Positions 27,195 through 37,018 are shown, numbered from the stretch's first letter. The stretch is 64,000 nt of DNA from Brevibacterium renqingii (GCF_017808105.1 NZ_JADBHF010000004.1:1-64000); one strand, 5' to 3'. The notes: a model not told the origin generated them from the letters alone. Program-made: numbers and translations.

Positions 27195-27686
27195 TCAGTG
27201 TTTGGCGTTGTGCGTGCTCCGCCCCGCGCCGAGGTGGTCCGGCCCGAACGCCTCGGGCAGCACCACGGACATCGGGGCACGTCCGCTGGGCATGTTGAGG
27301 ATGAGGTCGCTGCCCCCGTGTTCGAACAGCAGCTGCCGGCAGCGGCCGCAGGGCACGAGTGTATTGCCTTCTCCGTCGACGCAGTCGAAGGCGACGAGCC
27401 GGCCGCCTCCGGACATGAACAGGTCGGAGACCATGGAGCATTCGGCGCAGAGCGTGACGCCGAAGGAGGCGTTCTCGATGTTGCAGCCGCCGACGATGCG
27501 GCCGTCGTCGACGAGGCCCGCCGCTCCCACGGGATAGGACGAGTAGGGCACATAGGCCTTCGCCATCGCGCGCTGTGCTTCCTCCCGCAGCAGCGCCCAG
27601 GTGCCCTCGCTGAGGTCCTCGGGGCAGACGGGGGTCGGTTCCTCGCTCCAGACGTGTTCGGAGGCGTCGGTGTCGGGGACGGTCAT
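27195..27686 (-). CDS. cdd: Cytidine deaminase
   Basis: Hydrolyses cytidine/deoxycytidine to uridine forms. 163 residues, including an N-terminal extension of about 25 acidic residues and a C-terminal extension compared with the 130-residue tetrameric enzymes. Zinc and catalytic residues are in GVTLCAECSM (CAE) and VPCGRCRQ (PCxxC), with the substrate motif GCNIENASF. ATG at 27686. Confidence 0.95.
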   Translation of the reverse strand: MTVPDTDASEHVWSEEPTPVCPEDLSEGTWALLREEAQRAMAKAYVPYSSYPVGAAGLVDDGRIVGGCNIENASFGVTLCAECSMVSDLFMSGGGRLVAFDCVDGEGNTLVPCGRCRQLLFEHGGSDLILNMPSGRAPMSVVLPEAFGPDHLGAGRSTHNAKH

Positions 27687-27758
27687 GGGGATGCTTCTTC
27701 CTTCGTCGGTGCGACTGTTCGGTTCTCGAGGAGTGGTGTCATGTCACATCAGGGGTGG

Positions 27759-29042
27759 TCACTTCACGTAGGGGACGCCTTCAGCGGCGGGCGGTCTGAC
27801 CCGACCGACGAATCCGGCGACGGCGAAGACGGTGACGATATAGGGGAGCATGAGCAGCAGCTCATTGGCCACGGGGGTGCCGATGGACTGCAGCGTGTTG
27901 CCGAGGCTCTTGGAGAAGCCGAACAGCAGAGCGGCCATCAGCGCGCCCTTCGGGTTCCATTTGCCCAGGATCATCGCGGCCAGGGCGATGTACCCCTGTC
28001 CGGCCGACATCTCCTTGCCGAAGGCCAGTCCTGAGCCGACCGTGAAGAAGGCTCCGCCGAGGCCGGCGATGGCGCCGGCGAGCAGCGTGTTGCGCACTCG
28101 GGTGAGGTTGACCTTGATGCCGACGGTGTCGGCGGCCTTCGGATGCTCGCCGACGGCGCGCATCCGCAGACCCCACTTCGACCGGAAGACGAAGATCTGG
28201 AGGGCGATGACGACGACGTACATGATGTAGACGAGGATGTTCTGGTCGAACAGCACTCGCCCGAGCACGGGGATGTCGGACAGCAGCGGGATGGGCAGGT
28301 CCGGCAGCTTCTGGCGGGAGTTCCACAGGCCAGGGTCCTCGGTGAGCACCGTCGAGTAGAGGAAGCTCGTGACTCCGACGACGAGGACGTTGAGAACGAC
28401 GCCGATGATGATCTGGTTGACCCAGTACTTCACCGCGAAGAAGGTGAGGATCACGGCGACGAGGGCACCGGCGATCGGGGCGGCGAGCAGACCCGCATAG
28501 GGGTTCTTCACCACCGAGGCGACGACGGCGGCGAGGAAGGCGCCGGCCAGCAGCTGACCCTCGATGGCGATGTTGATGATGCCCGAACGTTCGCCGACGA
28601 GGCCGCACATGGCGCCGAAGATGAGCGGCACCGACAGGGCGAGGGCTCCGGCCAGCAGGGTCGTCAGCGGGATCACACCGCCGGAGCCGCCACCGGCCCA
28701 GGCGAGGAAGGAGAGGACGAAGAGGATGCCGAAGAGCATCGGGAACCAGGAGCCGATGCTCAACCGCCGCATCGCCACGTAGACCGACACTGCGGCCATG
28801 ATCACGAGCAGGATGCCCAGGGTCAGACCTGCGGCGGTCGAGGACACGACGAGGTCGGGGATGGCGAAGAGGTCTCCGCCGCTGGCGACTCGGAAGGTCG
28901 TCTCACCGTCACGGCCGATGAGGCCGAAGAAGACGAAGGACACCAGCGCCAGGATCGAGTAGACGATCGGGAACTTCCAGGCGATGGGAGCCACGACCTT
29001 CGCGTGGGTCGGGGATGTGGTTTCCACGGTCTGAGCAGTCAT
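27759..29042 (-). CDS. Nucleoside ABC transporter permease (second subunit)
   Basis: 427 residues of the BPD_transp_2 (branched-chain/CUT2-type) permease family with about ten membrane helices. The motif LVGERSGIINIAIEGQLLAG is the family marker. In BMP-dependent nucleoside importers this is the shorter-loop permease partner. ATG at 29042, 1 nt downstream of the other permease stop. Nucleoside specificity follows from the operon (cdd, deoA, deoC). Confidence 0.92.
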   Translation of the reverse strand: MTAQTVETTSPTHAKVVAPIAWKFPIVYSILALVSFVFFGLIGRDGETTFRVASGGDLFAIPDLVVSSTAAGLTLGILLVIMAAVSVYVAMRRLSIGSWFPMLFGILFVLSFLAWAGGGSGGVIPLTTLLAGALALSVPLIFGAMCGLVGERSGIINIAIEGQLLAGAFLAAVVASVVKNPYAGLLAAPIAGALVAVILTFFAVKYWVNQIIIGVVLNVLVVGVTSFLYSTVLTEDPGLWNSRQKLPDLPIPLLSDIPVLGRVLFDQNILVYIMYVVVIALQIFVFRSKWGLRMRAVGEHPKAADTVGIKVNLTRVRNTLLAGAIAGLGGAFFTVGSGLAFGKEMSAGQGYIALAAMILGKWNPKGALMAALLFGFSKSLGNTLQSIGTPVANELLLMLPYIVTVFAVAGFVGRVRPPAAEGVPYVK

Positions 29043-29043
29043 C

Positions 29044-30276
29044 TCAGTCCTCCTTCCGCTTGAGCACCGGCGTGGGCAACCGGAAGATCGACCTCACCAG
29101 GGGCGGGGCCGCGATGAGCAGCACGATGACGGACTGGACGACGAGCACGATGTCGATCGGCGTGCCGGTCTGCGACTGCATGAGGTAGCCGCCGGCCTTG
29201 AACGCGCCGAAGAGCAGACCGGCGAGGAAGGTGCCCAACGGCTTCGACCGTCCCAGCAGGGCCACGGTGATGGCGTCGAAGCCGATCGAGCCGCTGATGC
29301 CGCCGGTGAGTTTGAATTCGGTGCCGAGCACCTGTGCCGCGCCGCCGAGTCCGGCCAGAGCGCCGGCGACGATCATCACGGTCACGGTGACCTTGGATAC
29401 GGAGATGCCGGCTGTGCGTGCGGCGTGCGGGTTCGCGCCCACGGCCTTGAACTCGAAGCCGATGGTCGAGCGCTCCAGCAGCCACCACACGAAGACCGTG
29501 GCGAGGATCGCGAGGACGAAACCGAAGTGGAGGCGGAACGGCGGCGGCAGGAGCAGGAACATCTGCGCGGAATCGTCGATCACGCGCGACTGCGGGTTCG
29601 CCGAGGCGGTGTGGGTGAACCAGTTCTGCTTGAGCAGATATCCCAGCGCATAGCCGGCGATCGAGTTGAGCATGATCGTCACGATGACCTCGTTGGCTCC
29701 CGTGCGTGCCTTGAGGACGCCGGCGATCCCGGCCCAGATCGCTCCGCCGACGATGCCGCCGATGACGGCGATGAGCATGTGGACGATCGGAGGCAGGCTC
29801 AGCGCATAGCCGAGGAATCCGGCGATCGTCGCGCCGAGGATGACCTGGCCCTGACCGCCGATGTTGAACAGACCGCAGCGGAAGGCCAGCGCGATGCCGA
29901 GTCCGGTGAGGATGAGCGGCGTGCCCGAGACCATCGATTCGGTCAGCGGACGGATCGCACGTTCGGCAGTGCGCGCATCCCAGTCGAAGACGGCTCCCCG
30001 GAACAGCGCCGAATATGCGTTGCCGACGGTCGAGAACAGAGTGGAGAAGAACTCTCCGGGCGCGGCGAAGAAGTTCTCCGCCGCCGCGACGACCTCCGCG
30101 TTCGACACGGCGATGAGGACACCGCCGAGCAGCAGGGCGAGCACGATCGCCAGCAGCGAGACCAGCCACGAGCCGGACAGGATCTCCTGCAGCAGGTTCT
30201 GCTGCCGGCCGTCTTCGGCCTCGGCTTCCGGCGGCGGTGCCGGTGATGGTGCCGCCGGTGAGATATCAGTCGTCAT
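29044..30276 (-). CDS. Nucleoside ABC transporter permease (first subunit)
   Basis: 410 residues of the same permease family, with a long cytoplasmic N-terminus rich in Pro and Glu, then about nine helices. LAFRCGLFNIGGQGQVILGA is the characteristic segment. ATG at 30276 overlaps the stop of the ATP-binding subunit by four bases. Confidence 0.92.
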   Translation of the reverse strand: MTTDISPAAPSPAPPPEAEAEDGRQQNLLQEILSGSWLVSLLAIVLALLLGGVLIAVSNAEVVAAAENFFAAPGEFFSTLFSTVGNAYSALFRGAVFDWDARTAERAIRPLTESMVSGTPLILTGLGIALAFRCGLFNIGGQGQVILGATIAGFLGYALSLPPIVHMLIAVIGGIVGGAIWAGIAGVLKARTGANEVIVTIMLNSIAGYALGYLLKQNWFTHTASANPQSRVIDDSAQMFLLLPPPFRLHFGFVLAILATVFVWWLLERSTIGFEFKAVGANPHAARTAGISVSKVTVTVMIVAGALAGLGGAAQVLGTEFKLTGGISGSIGFDAITVALLGRSKPLGTFLAGLLFGAFKAGGYLMQSQTGTPIDIVLVVQSVIVLLIAAPPLVRSIFRLPTPVLKRKED

Positions 30277-31886
30277 TCGGTCTCCTCCGCCGAGGTGGGG
30301 GCTGAGTCGTCATCCGCAGGTCCCGCCGAGGTGGCGGCGGGCTCGTCGGCCGAAGCGGCCTCCGCATCCGTCGCGGCCAGCGCTTCCTCGGCCGGCACGC
30401 CGGCCATCATCAGGCCCAGCGCCTCCCGCGAGGTGTCGGGGCCGACGATGCCGACGATGCGGCCGGAATACATCACGGCGATGCGATCGGCGAGCCCGTA
30501 GACCTCGTCGAGCTCGGTCGAGACGATGATGCACGGAGTGCCGGAGTCGCGTTCGGCGATGACGCGCTTGTGCACGAACTCGATCGATCCGACGTCGAGT
30601 CCGCGCGTGGGCTGGCTGGCGATGAACAGCCGCAGCTGCCGACCCAGCTCCCTCGACAGCACCACCTTCTGCTGGTTGCCGCCGGAGAGGGTCGCGATCG
30701 GGTCGGCGACGCTGCCGAGACGGATGTCGAACTCCTCGACCTTGCTCTTGGCCTCTGCAGTGATCACCTTCGGTTTGAGATTGAGCCCTTTGGCATAGGG
30801 CTCCCGGTCGTAGACGTCGAGGATCATGTTCTCGCGGATCGCGAATTCGGCGATGATGCCATCGGTTGACCGGTCCTCGGGCACGAAGCCGATGCCCGCG
30901 CCGAGGCGGTTCTTCACGGATTCGCCGACGAGATCCTTCCCGTCGAGGGTGATCGTGCCCAGCCGCGGTTCGGTCAGGCCGATGATCGTCTCGGCCAGTT
31001 CCGTCTGCCCATTTCCCTGGACACCGGCGACGGCGAGGATCTCACCGCGGCGGACGTCGAAGGACACATCGTCGACGACGACGTTCTCGGCCTTGTCGAC
31101 GACGGTGAGTCCGCGCACGTGGAAGGTCGCATCGCCCGGATCGGCCTCGTCCTTCTCCGTCGTCAACGATACGGCACGGCCGACCATCTGGCTGGCCAGT
31201 TCGGCCTCGGTCGATTCCGGGGAGGCCTCGCCGACGATCTTCCCGCGGCGGATGACGGTGATCGAATCGGCGATCGCTCGGACCTCGCGGAGTTTGTGGG
31301 TGATGAAGACGATCGATGTGCCCTGCTCCTTGAGCTGGCGCATGATCGAGATGAGTTCGTCGGTCTCCTGCGGGGTGAGCACAGCGGTGGGCTCGTCGAG
31401 GATGAGGATCTCTGCATCGCGGGACAGGGCTTTGATGATCTCGACGCGCTGCTGCGCACCGACGGGCAGGTCCTCGATGAGGGCGTCGGGATCGATATTG
31501 AAATTGAAGCGCGAGGAGATCTCGATGACCTTCTTCCGCGCCTGTGCGATGTCGAGGAGCCCGAGGCTCTTCGTCGGTTCGTACCCCAGCGCCACGGACT
31601 CGGCGACGGTGAATACGGGCACGAGCATGAAATGCTGGTGGACCATGCCGATGCCGGCGGCCACGGCGTCACCGGGGCCGGAGAACCTCACCGGCTCGTC
31701 GTCGATGAGGATCTCTCCCCCATCGGCGTCGTAGAGTCCGTAGAGGACGTTCATCATGGTGGATTTGCCCGCGCCGTTCTCACCCAACAGGGCATGGATC
31801 TCGCCCGGTTCGATGGTGAGATCGATGTGGTCGTTGGCCACAAACGATCCGAACACCTTGGTCATCCCGCGAAGCTCGAGTCTCAC
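30273..31886 (-). CDS. Nucleoside ABC transporter ATP-binding protein (two domains)
   Basis: A tandem ATPase of the CUT2/BMP class. The first domain has Walker A GENGAGKS, the signature LPVGAQQRVEIIKAL and Walker B ILILDEPTAVL. The second has the degenerate Walker A GVQGNGQT and LSGGNQQKVVLSREL, as is normal for this class. The C-terminal 45 residues are an acidic Ala/Ser/Glu tail. I choose GTG at 31886; AGGAG lies 11 nt upstream. Another GTG at 31898 would abut that ribosome site. A strong hairpin lies just upstream. Confidence 0.92.
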   Translation of the reverse strand: MRLELRGMTKVFGSFVANDHIDLTIEPGEIHALLGENGAGKSTMMNVLYGLYDADGGEILIDDEPVRFSGPGDAVAAGIGMVHQHFMLVPVFTVAESVALGYEPTKSLGLLDIAQARKKVIEISSRFNFNIDPDALIEDLPVGAQQRVEIIKALSRDAEILILDEPTAVLTPQETDELISIMRQLKEQGTSIVFITHKLREVRAIADSITVIRRGKIVGEASPESTEAELASQMVGRAVSLTTEKDEADPGDATFHVRGLTVVDKAENVVVDDVSFDVRRGEILAVAGVQGNGQTELAETIIGLTEPRLGTITLDGKDLVGESVKNRLGAGIGFVPEDRSTDGIIAEFAIRENMILDVYDREPYAKGLNLKPKVITAEAKSKVEEFDIRLGSVADPIATLSGGNQQKVVLSRELGRQLRLFIASQPTRGLDVGSIEFVHKRVIAERDSGTPCIIVSTELDEVYGLADRIAVMYSGRIVGIVGPDTSREALGLMMAGVPAEEALAATDAEAASADEPAATSAGPADDDSAPTSAEETE

Positions 31887-31914
31887 TGCTCGCAGCACTC
31901 CTCACAAAGTTGAA

Positions 31915-31948
31915 GACTGCAGGGCCGAGCGGACTCGGCCCTGCAGTC
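31915..31948 (-). terminator. Hairpin between the binding-protein and ATPase genes
   Basis: GACTGCAGGGCCGAG (31915-31929) and CTCGGCCCTGCAGTC (31934-31948) are 15-bp perfect arms with a 4-nt loop. On the minus strand the stem is followed by TTCAACTTT. It probably ends part of the transcripts, or protects their 3' end, so that more binding protein than transporter is made. Confidence 0.75.
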
Positions 31949-31960
31949 TGACCGACGAGC

Positions 31961-33028
31961 TTATTTCGGCGTGCTCTCCGACTCGACGGTCAGAGAACCG
32001 TCGATGATCTGCTTCTTGAGCTCTTCGACCTTCTTCTTCACGTCCTCGGGAACTTCGTCCTCGAAGTCGTGGTACGGGGCGATGCCCACGCCCTCGTTCT
32101 CGAGGGTGCCGACGTAGGGCTCGTTGGTGAAGTTGTCGTTCATGCCCTCCTTGACGGTGTCCTCGACCGCGTGGGCGATCTGCTTGACGACCGAGGTGAG
32201 CATGATATCGCCGTATTCGGTCGACTCGTAGCCATCGGAGTCGACCCACACGAGCTTGGTATCGCCCGCTTCCTTCGCGGCTGCGGCGGCACCGAGGCCG
32301 ACGGGACCGGCGACCGGCATGATGACATCGGCGCCCTGGGAGATGAGCTGCTTGGCGAGCTCCTGGCCCTGTCCCTGGTTCTCGAAGTCACCGGAGAACG
32401 AGCCGTCCTGCTTCTCCTTGTTCCAGCCGAGGAGCTTGACGTCCTTCTTGCTGTCCTCGTTGAATTTCTTCACACCATCGGAGAAGCCGTCCATGAAGAT
32501 CGTCACCGAAGGGATCTGGATACCGCCGAAGGTGCCGACCTTGCCCGACTCCGAGGTAGCGGCCGCCACGTAGCCGGCGAGGAATGCCGCCTCGGCGGTG
32601 TTGAAGACGACGGGCTTGGCGTTGTCGATGGTCACGGGCTTGCCGTCGGCATCGGAGAAGCCCGAGTCGATGAGGGCGAAGTTGAGGTCGGGGTTCGACT
32701 CCGCAGCTTCCTGGATCGTGTCCTCGAGGAGGAACCCGACGCCGAATGTGAGGTTGCATCCCTGCTGGACCATGTTGTCGACATTGGGACCGAAGTCCGC
32801 GTCGCCCTGCGATTCTGCGAGCTTCTCCTCGACGCCGAGGTTCTTCTTCGCAGCGTTCAGACCCTCACGGCCCGACTGGTTGAAGGACTGGTCGTCCCAA
32901 CCGCCGGAGTCCGAGACCATGCAGGCGAGGTAGTCGGATCCGGACTCTCCGCCTTCGCCCGAACCACAGGCCGAGAGCACAAGGGCTGATGCGGCGATGA
33001 TCGACACCGCTGAAGCGAGCTTCTTCAC
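31961..33028 (-). CDS. BMP-family nucleoside-binding lipoprotein
   Basis: The substrate-binding lipoprotein of the importer encoded downstream, 355 residues. Lipoprotein signal KKLASAVSIIAASALVLSAC has the lipobox LSAC with Cys near residue 21. The mature part matches the BMP/Med family: DSGGWDDQSFNQSGREGL near the start, then FALIDSGF, AGYVAAATSESGKVGTFGG and DVIMPVAGPVG. GTG at 33028 is preceded by a weak AAGAGA. It is the first gene of the nucleoside operon. Confidence 0.93.
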   Translation of the reverse strand: MKKLASAVSIIAASALVLSACGSGEGGESGSDYLACMVSDSGGWDDQSFNQSGREGLNAAKKNLGVEEKLAESQGDADFGPNVDNMVQQGCNLTFGVGFLLEDTIQEAAESNPDLNFALIDSGFSDADGKPVTIDNAKPVVFNTAEAAFLAGYVAAATSESGKVGTFGGIQIPSVTIFMDGFSDGVKKFNEDSKKDVKLLGWNKEKQDGSFSGDFENQGQGQELAKQLISQGADVIMPVAGPVGLGAAAAAKEAGDTKLVWVDSDGYESTEYGDIMLTSVVKQIAHAVEDTVKEGMNDNFTNEPYVGTLENEGVGIAPYHDFEDEVPEDVKKKVEELKKQIIDGSLTVESESTPK

Positions 33029-33354
33029 GTTTTCTCTTTTCTGAACACAGACAGCGGACACGGTCGAGGCCCCTGACTGCCCCTGCCGAAGATGTGAAAC
33101 CACTGGACGATCTGTCATATTTTGGTGAGTTCCGGTCAGTCTAATGCACTCTCGACCCCTCGGAAGCTCAGCTAGCACGACAATCGCGGACACCGATATG
33201 AAAACGCAATAATCCGTCACGCGAGACCCGCTCACGTCCGAAATGCGAACGCGTATCGGCTTGTGTTTGAGACGCCGGGGCAGATCCCGGGCCCCGGAGC
33301 CCGGCTCGCCCGTGCACAGCCGCCTCTGCGCGGTGAACTAGGCTGGAGGGTGTT
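33029..33354. other. Divergent intergenic region (nucleoside operon / ABC-F)
   Basis: 326 bp with promoters for both sides. On the plus strand a GC hairpin CCGGGGC/GCCCCGG lies at 33275-33297, and GGAGGG precedes the ABC-F start. AT-rich patches lie near 33116-33124 and 33196-33212. No coding sequence or RNA gene was recognised. Confidence 0.5.
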
Positions 33355-35166
33355 ATGGCACATCTGCTCGGGGCCGAAGCCCTCCATCTCGAATACCCCA
33401 CCCGCGTCGTCTTCGACTCCGTCACCCTCGGCGTCGAGACCGGTGACATGATCGGCATCGTCGGCCGCAACGGCGATGGCAAGTCGAGTCTGCTCGGCAT
33501 GCTCGCCGGCACCATCGAACCCGACTCCGGACGCGTGACCTATCGCGGCGGTCTGCGCCTGGGCATGCTCGGCCAGAGCGACGACCTCGATGACGACGCG
33601 ACGGTCGGCTTCTCCGTCGTCGGAGACGCCGCGGACCACGAATGGGCCGCCGACCCCCGCGCCCGCGACGTCATCGCCGGCCTCATCGCCGACCTCGACT
33701 GGGAGGCGAAGATCGCCAGCCTCTCCGGTGGTCAGCGCCGCCGCGTGGCCCTGGCAGCGCTGCTCGTCGGCGACTGGGACATGCTCATCCTCGACGAGCC
33801 GACGAACCATCTCGACGTCGACGGCATCGCCTGGCTGGCCGAGCACATGCGCAAGCGGTGGCCGAAGAACGCAGGTGCCCTGCTGCTGGTCACCCACGAT
33901 CGCTGGTTCCTCGACGAGGTGTGCACGAAGACCTGGGAGGTCCACGACCGCATCGTCGAGCCCTTCGAAGGCGGCTATGCGGCCTATGTCCTCCAGCGCG
34001 TCGAACGCGATCGGATCGCTGCCGCCACGGAGCAGAAGCGCCAGAACCTCATGCGCAAGGAGCTCGCCTGGCTGCGTCGCGGGGCTCCGGCGCGGACCTC
34101 GAAGCCGAAGTTCCGCATCGAGGCGGCCAATCAGCTCATCGCCGATGTGCCCGAGGTGCGCAATCCTATCGAGCTGAAGAAGATGGCCACCGCCCGCCTG
34201 GGCAAGGACGTCGTCGATCTGCTCGATGTGTCCAAGCACTTCGGCGACACGCCGATCCTCGACGATGTCACCTGGCGCATCGGTCCCGGCGAGCGGACCG
34301 GGATCCTCGGACCCAACGGCGCCGGCAAGTCGACCCTGCTCGGTCTCGTCTCCGGAGAGATCGAGCCCGATTCAGGGCGGGTCAAACGAGGCAAGACCGT
34401 GCAGATCGGCGTCCTCGACCAGCAGTTCAAGGACCTGGCACGCATCAGCGACTCCCGGGTGCGCGAGGTCCTCTCCGAGTCGAAGACGTCCTTCACCATC
34501 GAGGGCAAGGACTACACTCCCGCGCAGCTGCTCGAGAGGCTCGGCTTCGCCAAGGAGCACCTGTCCGCTCGGGTCAAGGAGCTCTCCGGCGGGCAGAAGC
34601 GTCGCCTGCAGCTCCTGCTGCTGCTCATGGCCGAGCCCAACGTCATCATCCTCGACGAGCCGACCAATGATGTGGACTCGGACATGCTCACGGCGATGGA
34701 GGACCTGCTCGACTCCTGGCCGGGCACGCTCATCGTCGTCTCCCACGACCGCTACCTGCTCGAACGCGTCACCGATCAGCAGTATGCGATCCTCGATCAC
34801 GGACTCCGCCATGTTCCCGGCGGGGTCGAGGAGTACCTGCGGCTGCGGGCCGAGCAGAACCGCACGGGGACAGCCGCCTCGGCTCGGGCCGGTGAGAGCG
34901 CGGCCGCCTCGGCGAATGAGGACTCGGCGGAGGCGAAGCTCACCGGCGCTCAGGCACGGGCGGCGAAGAAGGAGCTCGCCTCGATCGAACGGCGGATGGA
35001 CAAGCTGGGCGGGCAGATCGAGAAGAAGCACGAGGAGATGGCCGCGCACGACCAGACCGACTTCGAAGGTCTGGCCGGACTCACGGCCGCGCTGCGGGAG
35101 CTCAAGGACGAGCTCGACGAGCTCGAGATGCGCTGGCTCGATGCGACCGAAGCCTTGGAGGTCTGA
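33355..35166 (+). CDS. ABC-F family ATPase (Uup/TlrC-like)
   Basis: 603 residues with two ABC domains and no membrane helices, as in ribosome-acting ABC-F proteins. Walker A sequences are GRNGDGKS and GPNGAGKS. Signatures are LSGGQRRRVALAALL and LSGGQKRRLQLLLLL, with Walker B LILDEPTNHLD and IILDEPTNDVD. The C-terminal 100 residues form a charged coiled coil, as in Uup. GGAGGG precedes the ATG. A role in translation is typical of the family; antibiotic protection cannot be inferred. Confidence 0.92.
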   Translation: MAHLLGAEALHLEYPTRVVFDSVTLGVETGDMIGIVGRNGDGKSSLLGMLAGTIEPDSGRVTYRGGLRLGMLGQSDDLDDDATVGFSVVGDAADHEWAADPRARDVIAGLIADLDWEAKIASLSGGQRRRVALAALLVGDWDMLILDEPTNHLDVDGIAWLAEHMRKRWPKNAGALLLVTHDRWFLDEVCTKTWEVHDRIVEPFEGGYAAYVLQRVERDRIAAATEQKRQNLMRKELAWLRRGAPARTSKPKFRIEAANQLIADVPEVRNPIELKKMATARLGKDVVDLLDVSKHFGDTPILDDVTWRIGPGERTGILGPNGAGKSTLLGLVSGEIEPDSGRVKRGKTVQIGVLDQQFKDLARISDSRVREVLSESKTSFTIEGKDYTPAQLLERLGFAKEHLSARVKELSGGQKRRLQLLLLLMAEPNVIILDEPTNDVDSDMLTAMEDLLDSWPGTLIVVSHDRYLLERVTDQQYAILDHGLRHVPGGVEEYLRLRAEQNRTGTAASARAGESAAASANEDSAEAKLTGAQARAAKKELASIERRMDKLGGQIEKKHEEMAAHDQTDFEGLAGLTAALRELKDELDELEMRWLDATEALEV

Positions 35167-35167
35167 G

Positions 35168-35518
35168 ATGGTCGACGAGGAGCGGATGCGTGAGCTGCTC
35201 GCCTCGGAGCGGGAGGACGCCGAACGGCTCATCGCTTCCCTGTCCCACGGCATCGCCGAGGTCTCGGAGGCTCGCGAGGGAGACAACAGCGATGACGAAC
35301 ACGACCCGGAAGGGTCCACCCTGGCCTTCGAACGTTCGCAGGCCGCGACCCTGCTCGAGCAGTCCCGCGTTCGGCTGGGGGAGATCGCCGAGGCAGTGAC
35401 CAGGCTCGAAGAGGGCCGGTTCGGCATCTGCGTCGGCTGCGGCAGGCCGATCGCCCCGGCTCGGCTGGAGATCCGCCCCTATGCGGCGCGGTGCGTGGAC
35501 TGCGCTGCCGGCCGCTGA
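35168..35518 (+). CDS. DksA/TraR-type zinc-finger protein
   Basis: 116 residues. A helical N-terminal part is followed by CVGC-x17-CVDC, the four-cysteine zinc finger of the DksA/TraR family. The acidic stretch DNSDDEHDPEGS sits at the coiled-coil turn. ATG is 1 nt past the ABC-F stop. DksA acts on RNA polymerase; whether this short actinobacterial form does so is not known from sequence. Confidence 0.88.
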   Translation: MVDEERMRELLASEREDAERLIASLSHGIAEVSEAREGDNSDDEHDPEGSTLAFERSQAATLLEQSRVRLGEIAEAVTRLEEGRFGICVGCGRPIAPARLEIRPYAARCVDCAAGR

Positions 35519-35611
35519 CCCTCCGGCCCCGCCACTGGACCTCGCGCCTCGGACGCCGATGCTCGGGCCCCGAGCGGAGGCTGACCTTTACCGTTATCGG
35601 GTCATATGCGG

Positions 35612-35617
35612 TAATGT
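35612..35617 (+). promoter_or_regulatory. Leaderless-type -10 of the acyltransferase gene
   Basis: TAATGT lies 6 nt before the GTG start, with no ribosome site. TTACCG (35588-35593) and CGGTAA (35609-35614) form a 6-bp inverted repeat that overlaps it. Confidence 0.5.
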
Positions 35618-35623
35618 ATCTGG

Positions 35624-36988
35624 GTGTCTTCCCGTGACTATCGCCTCGATCGTGCCAAAGGTATCCTCATCTTCGCGGTTGTCCTCGGCCACCTGCTGGC
35701 GAGGACCTCGCCGTGGGAGTCGCCTGTCCTGGGCGCACCGATGTACCTCATCTATTCGTTCCACATGCCTGCCTTCGTCTTCCTCGCAGGCATCACGGCG
35801 AAGTCCAACCGGCTGCCCGAGAGGGTCCTGACATTCCTCGTCCTGCTCGCCGCGGTGCTGCCGCTGATGTGGGTGTGGATGTGGGCGTTCGGGCTCGATC
35901 CCGACTACAGCCTGCTCACTCCGTTCTGGTACACGTGGTTCCTGCTGTCCATGGCCTGGTGGATGATCACGGTGCCCTTCATCGAGCGCTTCCCGCGCAC
36001 GATGCTCGTCGCGTCTTTGGGCATGGGTCTCTTCGGCGGAATCCTGCCGATCCTCGACACGGAGCTGTCAGCGGCTCGGACGATGGCCTTCTGGCCCTTC
36101 TTCGTCATCGGCAAGCTCTACGGCAAGCAGATCATCGACTGGGCCGGGAACCTGGCGATCTGGCAGAAGCTCGGCCTCAGCTGCGCGGCGCTGGCCACGG
36201 TCGGATACTTCTACGTCGACCAGGTCGACCACCATTGGCTCTACGGCAGCCTCAACTTCGCACACTTCGCCGTCAGCGTCCCCGAAGGCGTGGGCCTGCG
36301 CCTGATCATGGACATCGCTGCGGTGCTCATGACCCTGGCGCTGCTGTCGTGGCTGAGCGACAGAAACGATTTCATCGCCACGATCGGCAAGCACAGCCTC
36401 GCGGTCTACGTTCTGCACGGCTTCGTCGTCCGCGGCCTCCAACCCGTCCTCGACGGCAGCCGCGACGTCCTGCCCGACGCCGTCGTCTTCATCATCTGCC
36501 TGGCTCTCGCCCTCGTCTGGACGGGAGTGCTGTCGTGGACGCCGTTCGAACGCGCTCTGCGCTGGTACGGCTCGACCGCGTCGGGACTCATCCTCAAACC
36601 CTTCTCGATGCTGCGACCGAAGTCGCGCTCGGCCCAGCCGGCCGCAGCCGACGACGAGGCCTCCCTCGGCCCCGACGTCTTGGGCGACCGGGTCGAGGAG
36701 TCAGAGCACCTCGCGTCAGAACATCCCGCCCCGGAGAGCCTGGCCCATCCGGCGCCGTTCGAACACTATCCGCTTCCCGGCTCGCACCAGGTCCCGCAGA
36801 ACGCCGCGTACGGGAGCACGCAGGAAGTGCCGGCCGGCTCCGCCCAGCCGACCGCGCAGGGAACGCCCCAGCCGGAGACCCGCAACGTCGCGGAGAACTC
36901 TGCGACGCCCCACCTCGGCGAGAGCGCCGGCCGCTACCGCCGCCTCCCCGTCTACCTCAGCACGCCCTCGGACGACGAAAGCCGCTGA
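35624..36988 (+). CDS. Membrane acyltransferase (acyltransferase family 3)
   Basis: 454 residues. The first 325 contain about ten helices with the family motifs RLDRAKGILIFAVVLGHLL and YSFHMPAFVFLAGI, where the His is the presumed catalytic residue. The last 125 residues are Pro/Ala/Glu-rich and probably disordered in the cytoplasm. Such proteins O-acylate cell-surface sugars. The substrate is unknown. GTG at 35624. Confidence 0.85.
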   Translation: MSSRDYRLDRAKGILIFAVVLGHLLARTSPWESPVLGAPMYLIYSFHMPAFVFLAGITAKSNRLPERVLTFLVLLAAVLPLMWVWMWAFGLDPDYSLLTPFWYTWFLLSMAWWMITVPFIERFPRTMLVASLGMGLFGGILPILDTELSAARTMAFWPFFVIGKLYGKQIIDWAGNLAIWQKLGLSCAALATVGYFYVDQVDHHWLYGSLNFAHFAVSVPEGVGLRLIMDIAAVLMTLALLSWLSDRNDFIATIGKHSLAVYVLHGFVVRGLQPVLDGSRDVLPDAVVFIICLALALVWTGVLSWTPFERALRWYGSTASGLILKPFSMLRPKSRSAQPAAADDEASLGPDVLGDRVEESEHLASEHPAPESLAHPAPFEHYPLPGSHQVPQNAAYGSTQEVPAGSAQPTAQGTPQPETRNVAENSATPHLGESAGRYRRLPVYLSTPSDDESR

Positions 36989-37001
36989 CCGGTTCCGCCG
37001 C

Positions 37002-37018
37002 CTCGCCGCCCCGGCGAG
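37002..37018 (+). terminator. Short GC hairpin after the acyltransferase gene
   Basis: CTCGCCG/CGGCGAG with a CCC loop, 14 nt past the stop. It lies between two direct copies of CGGTTCCGCCGCCTCG (36990-37005 and 37022-37037). No T run. Confidence 0.4.
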
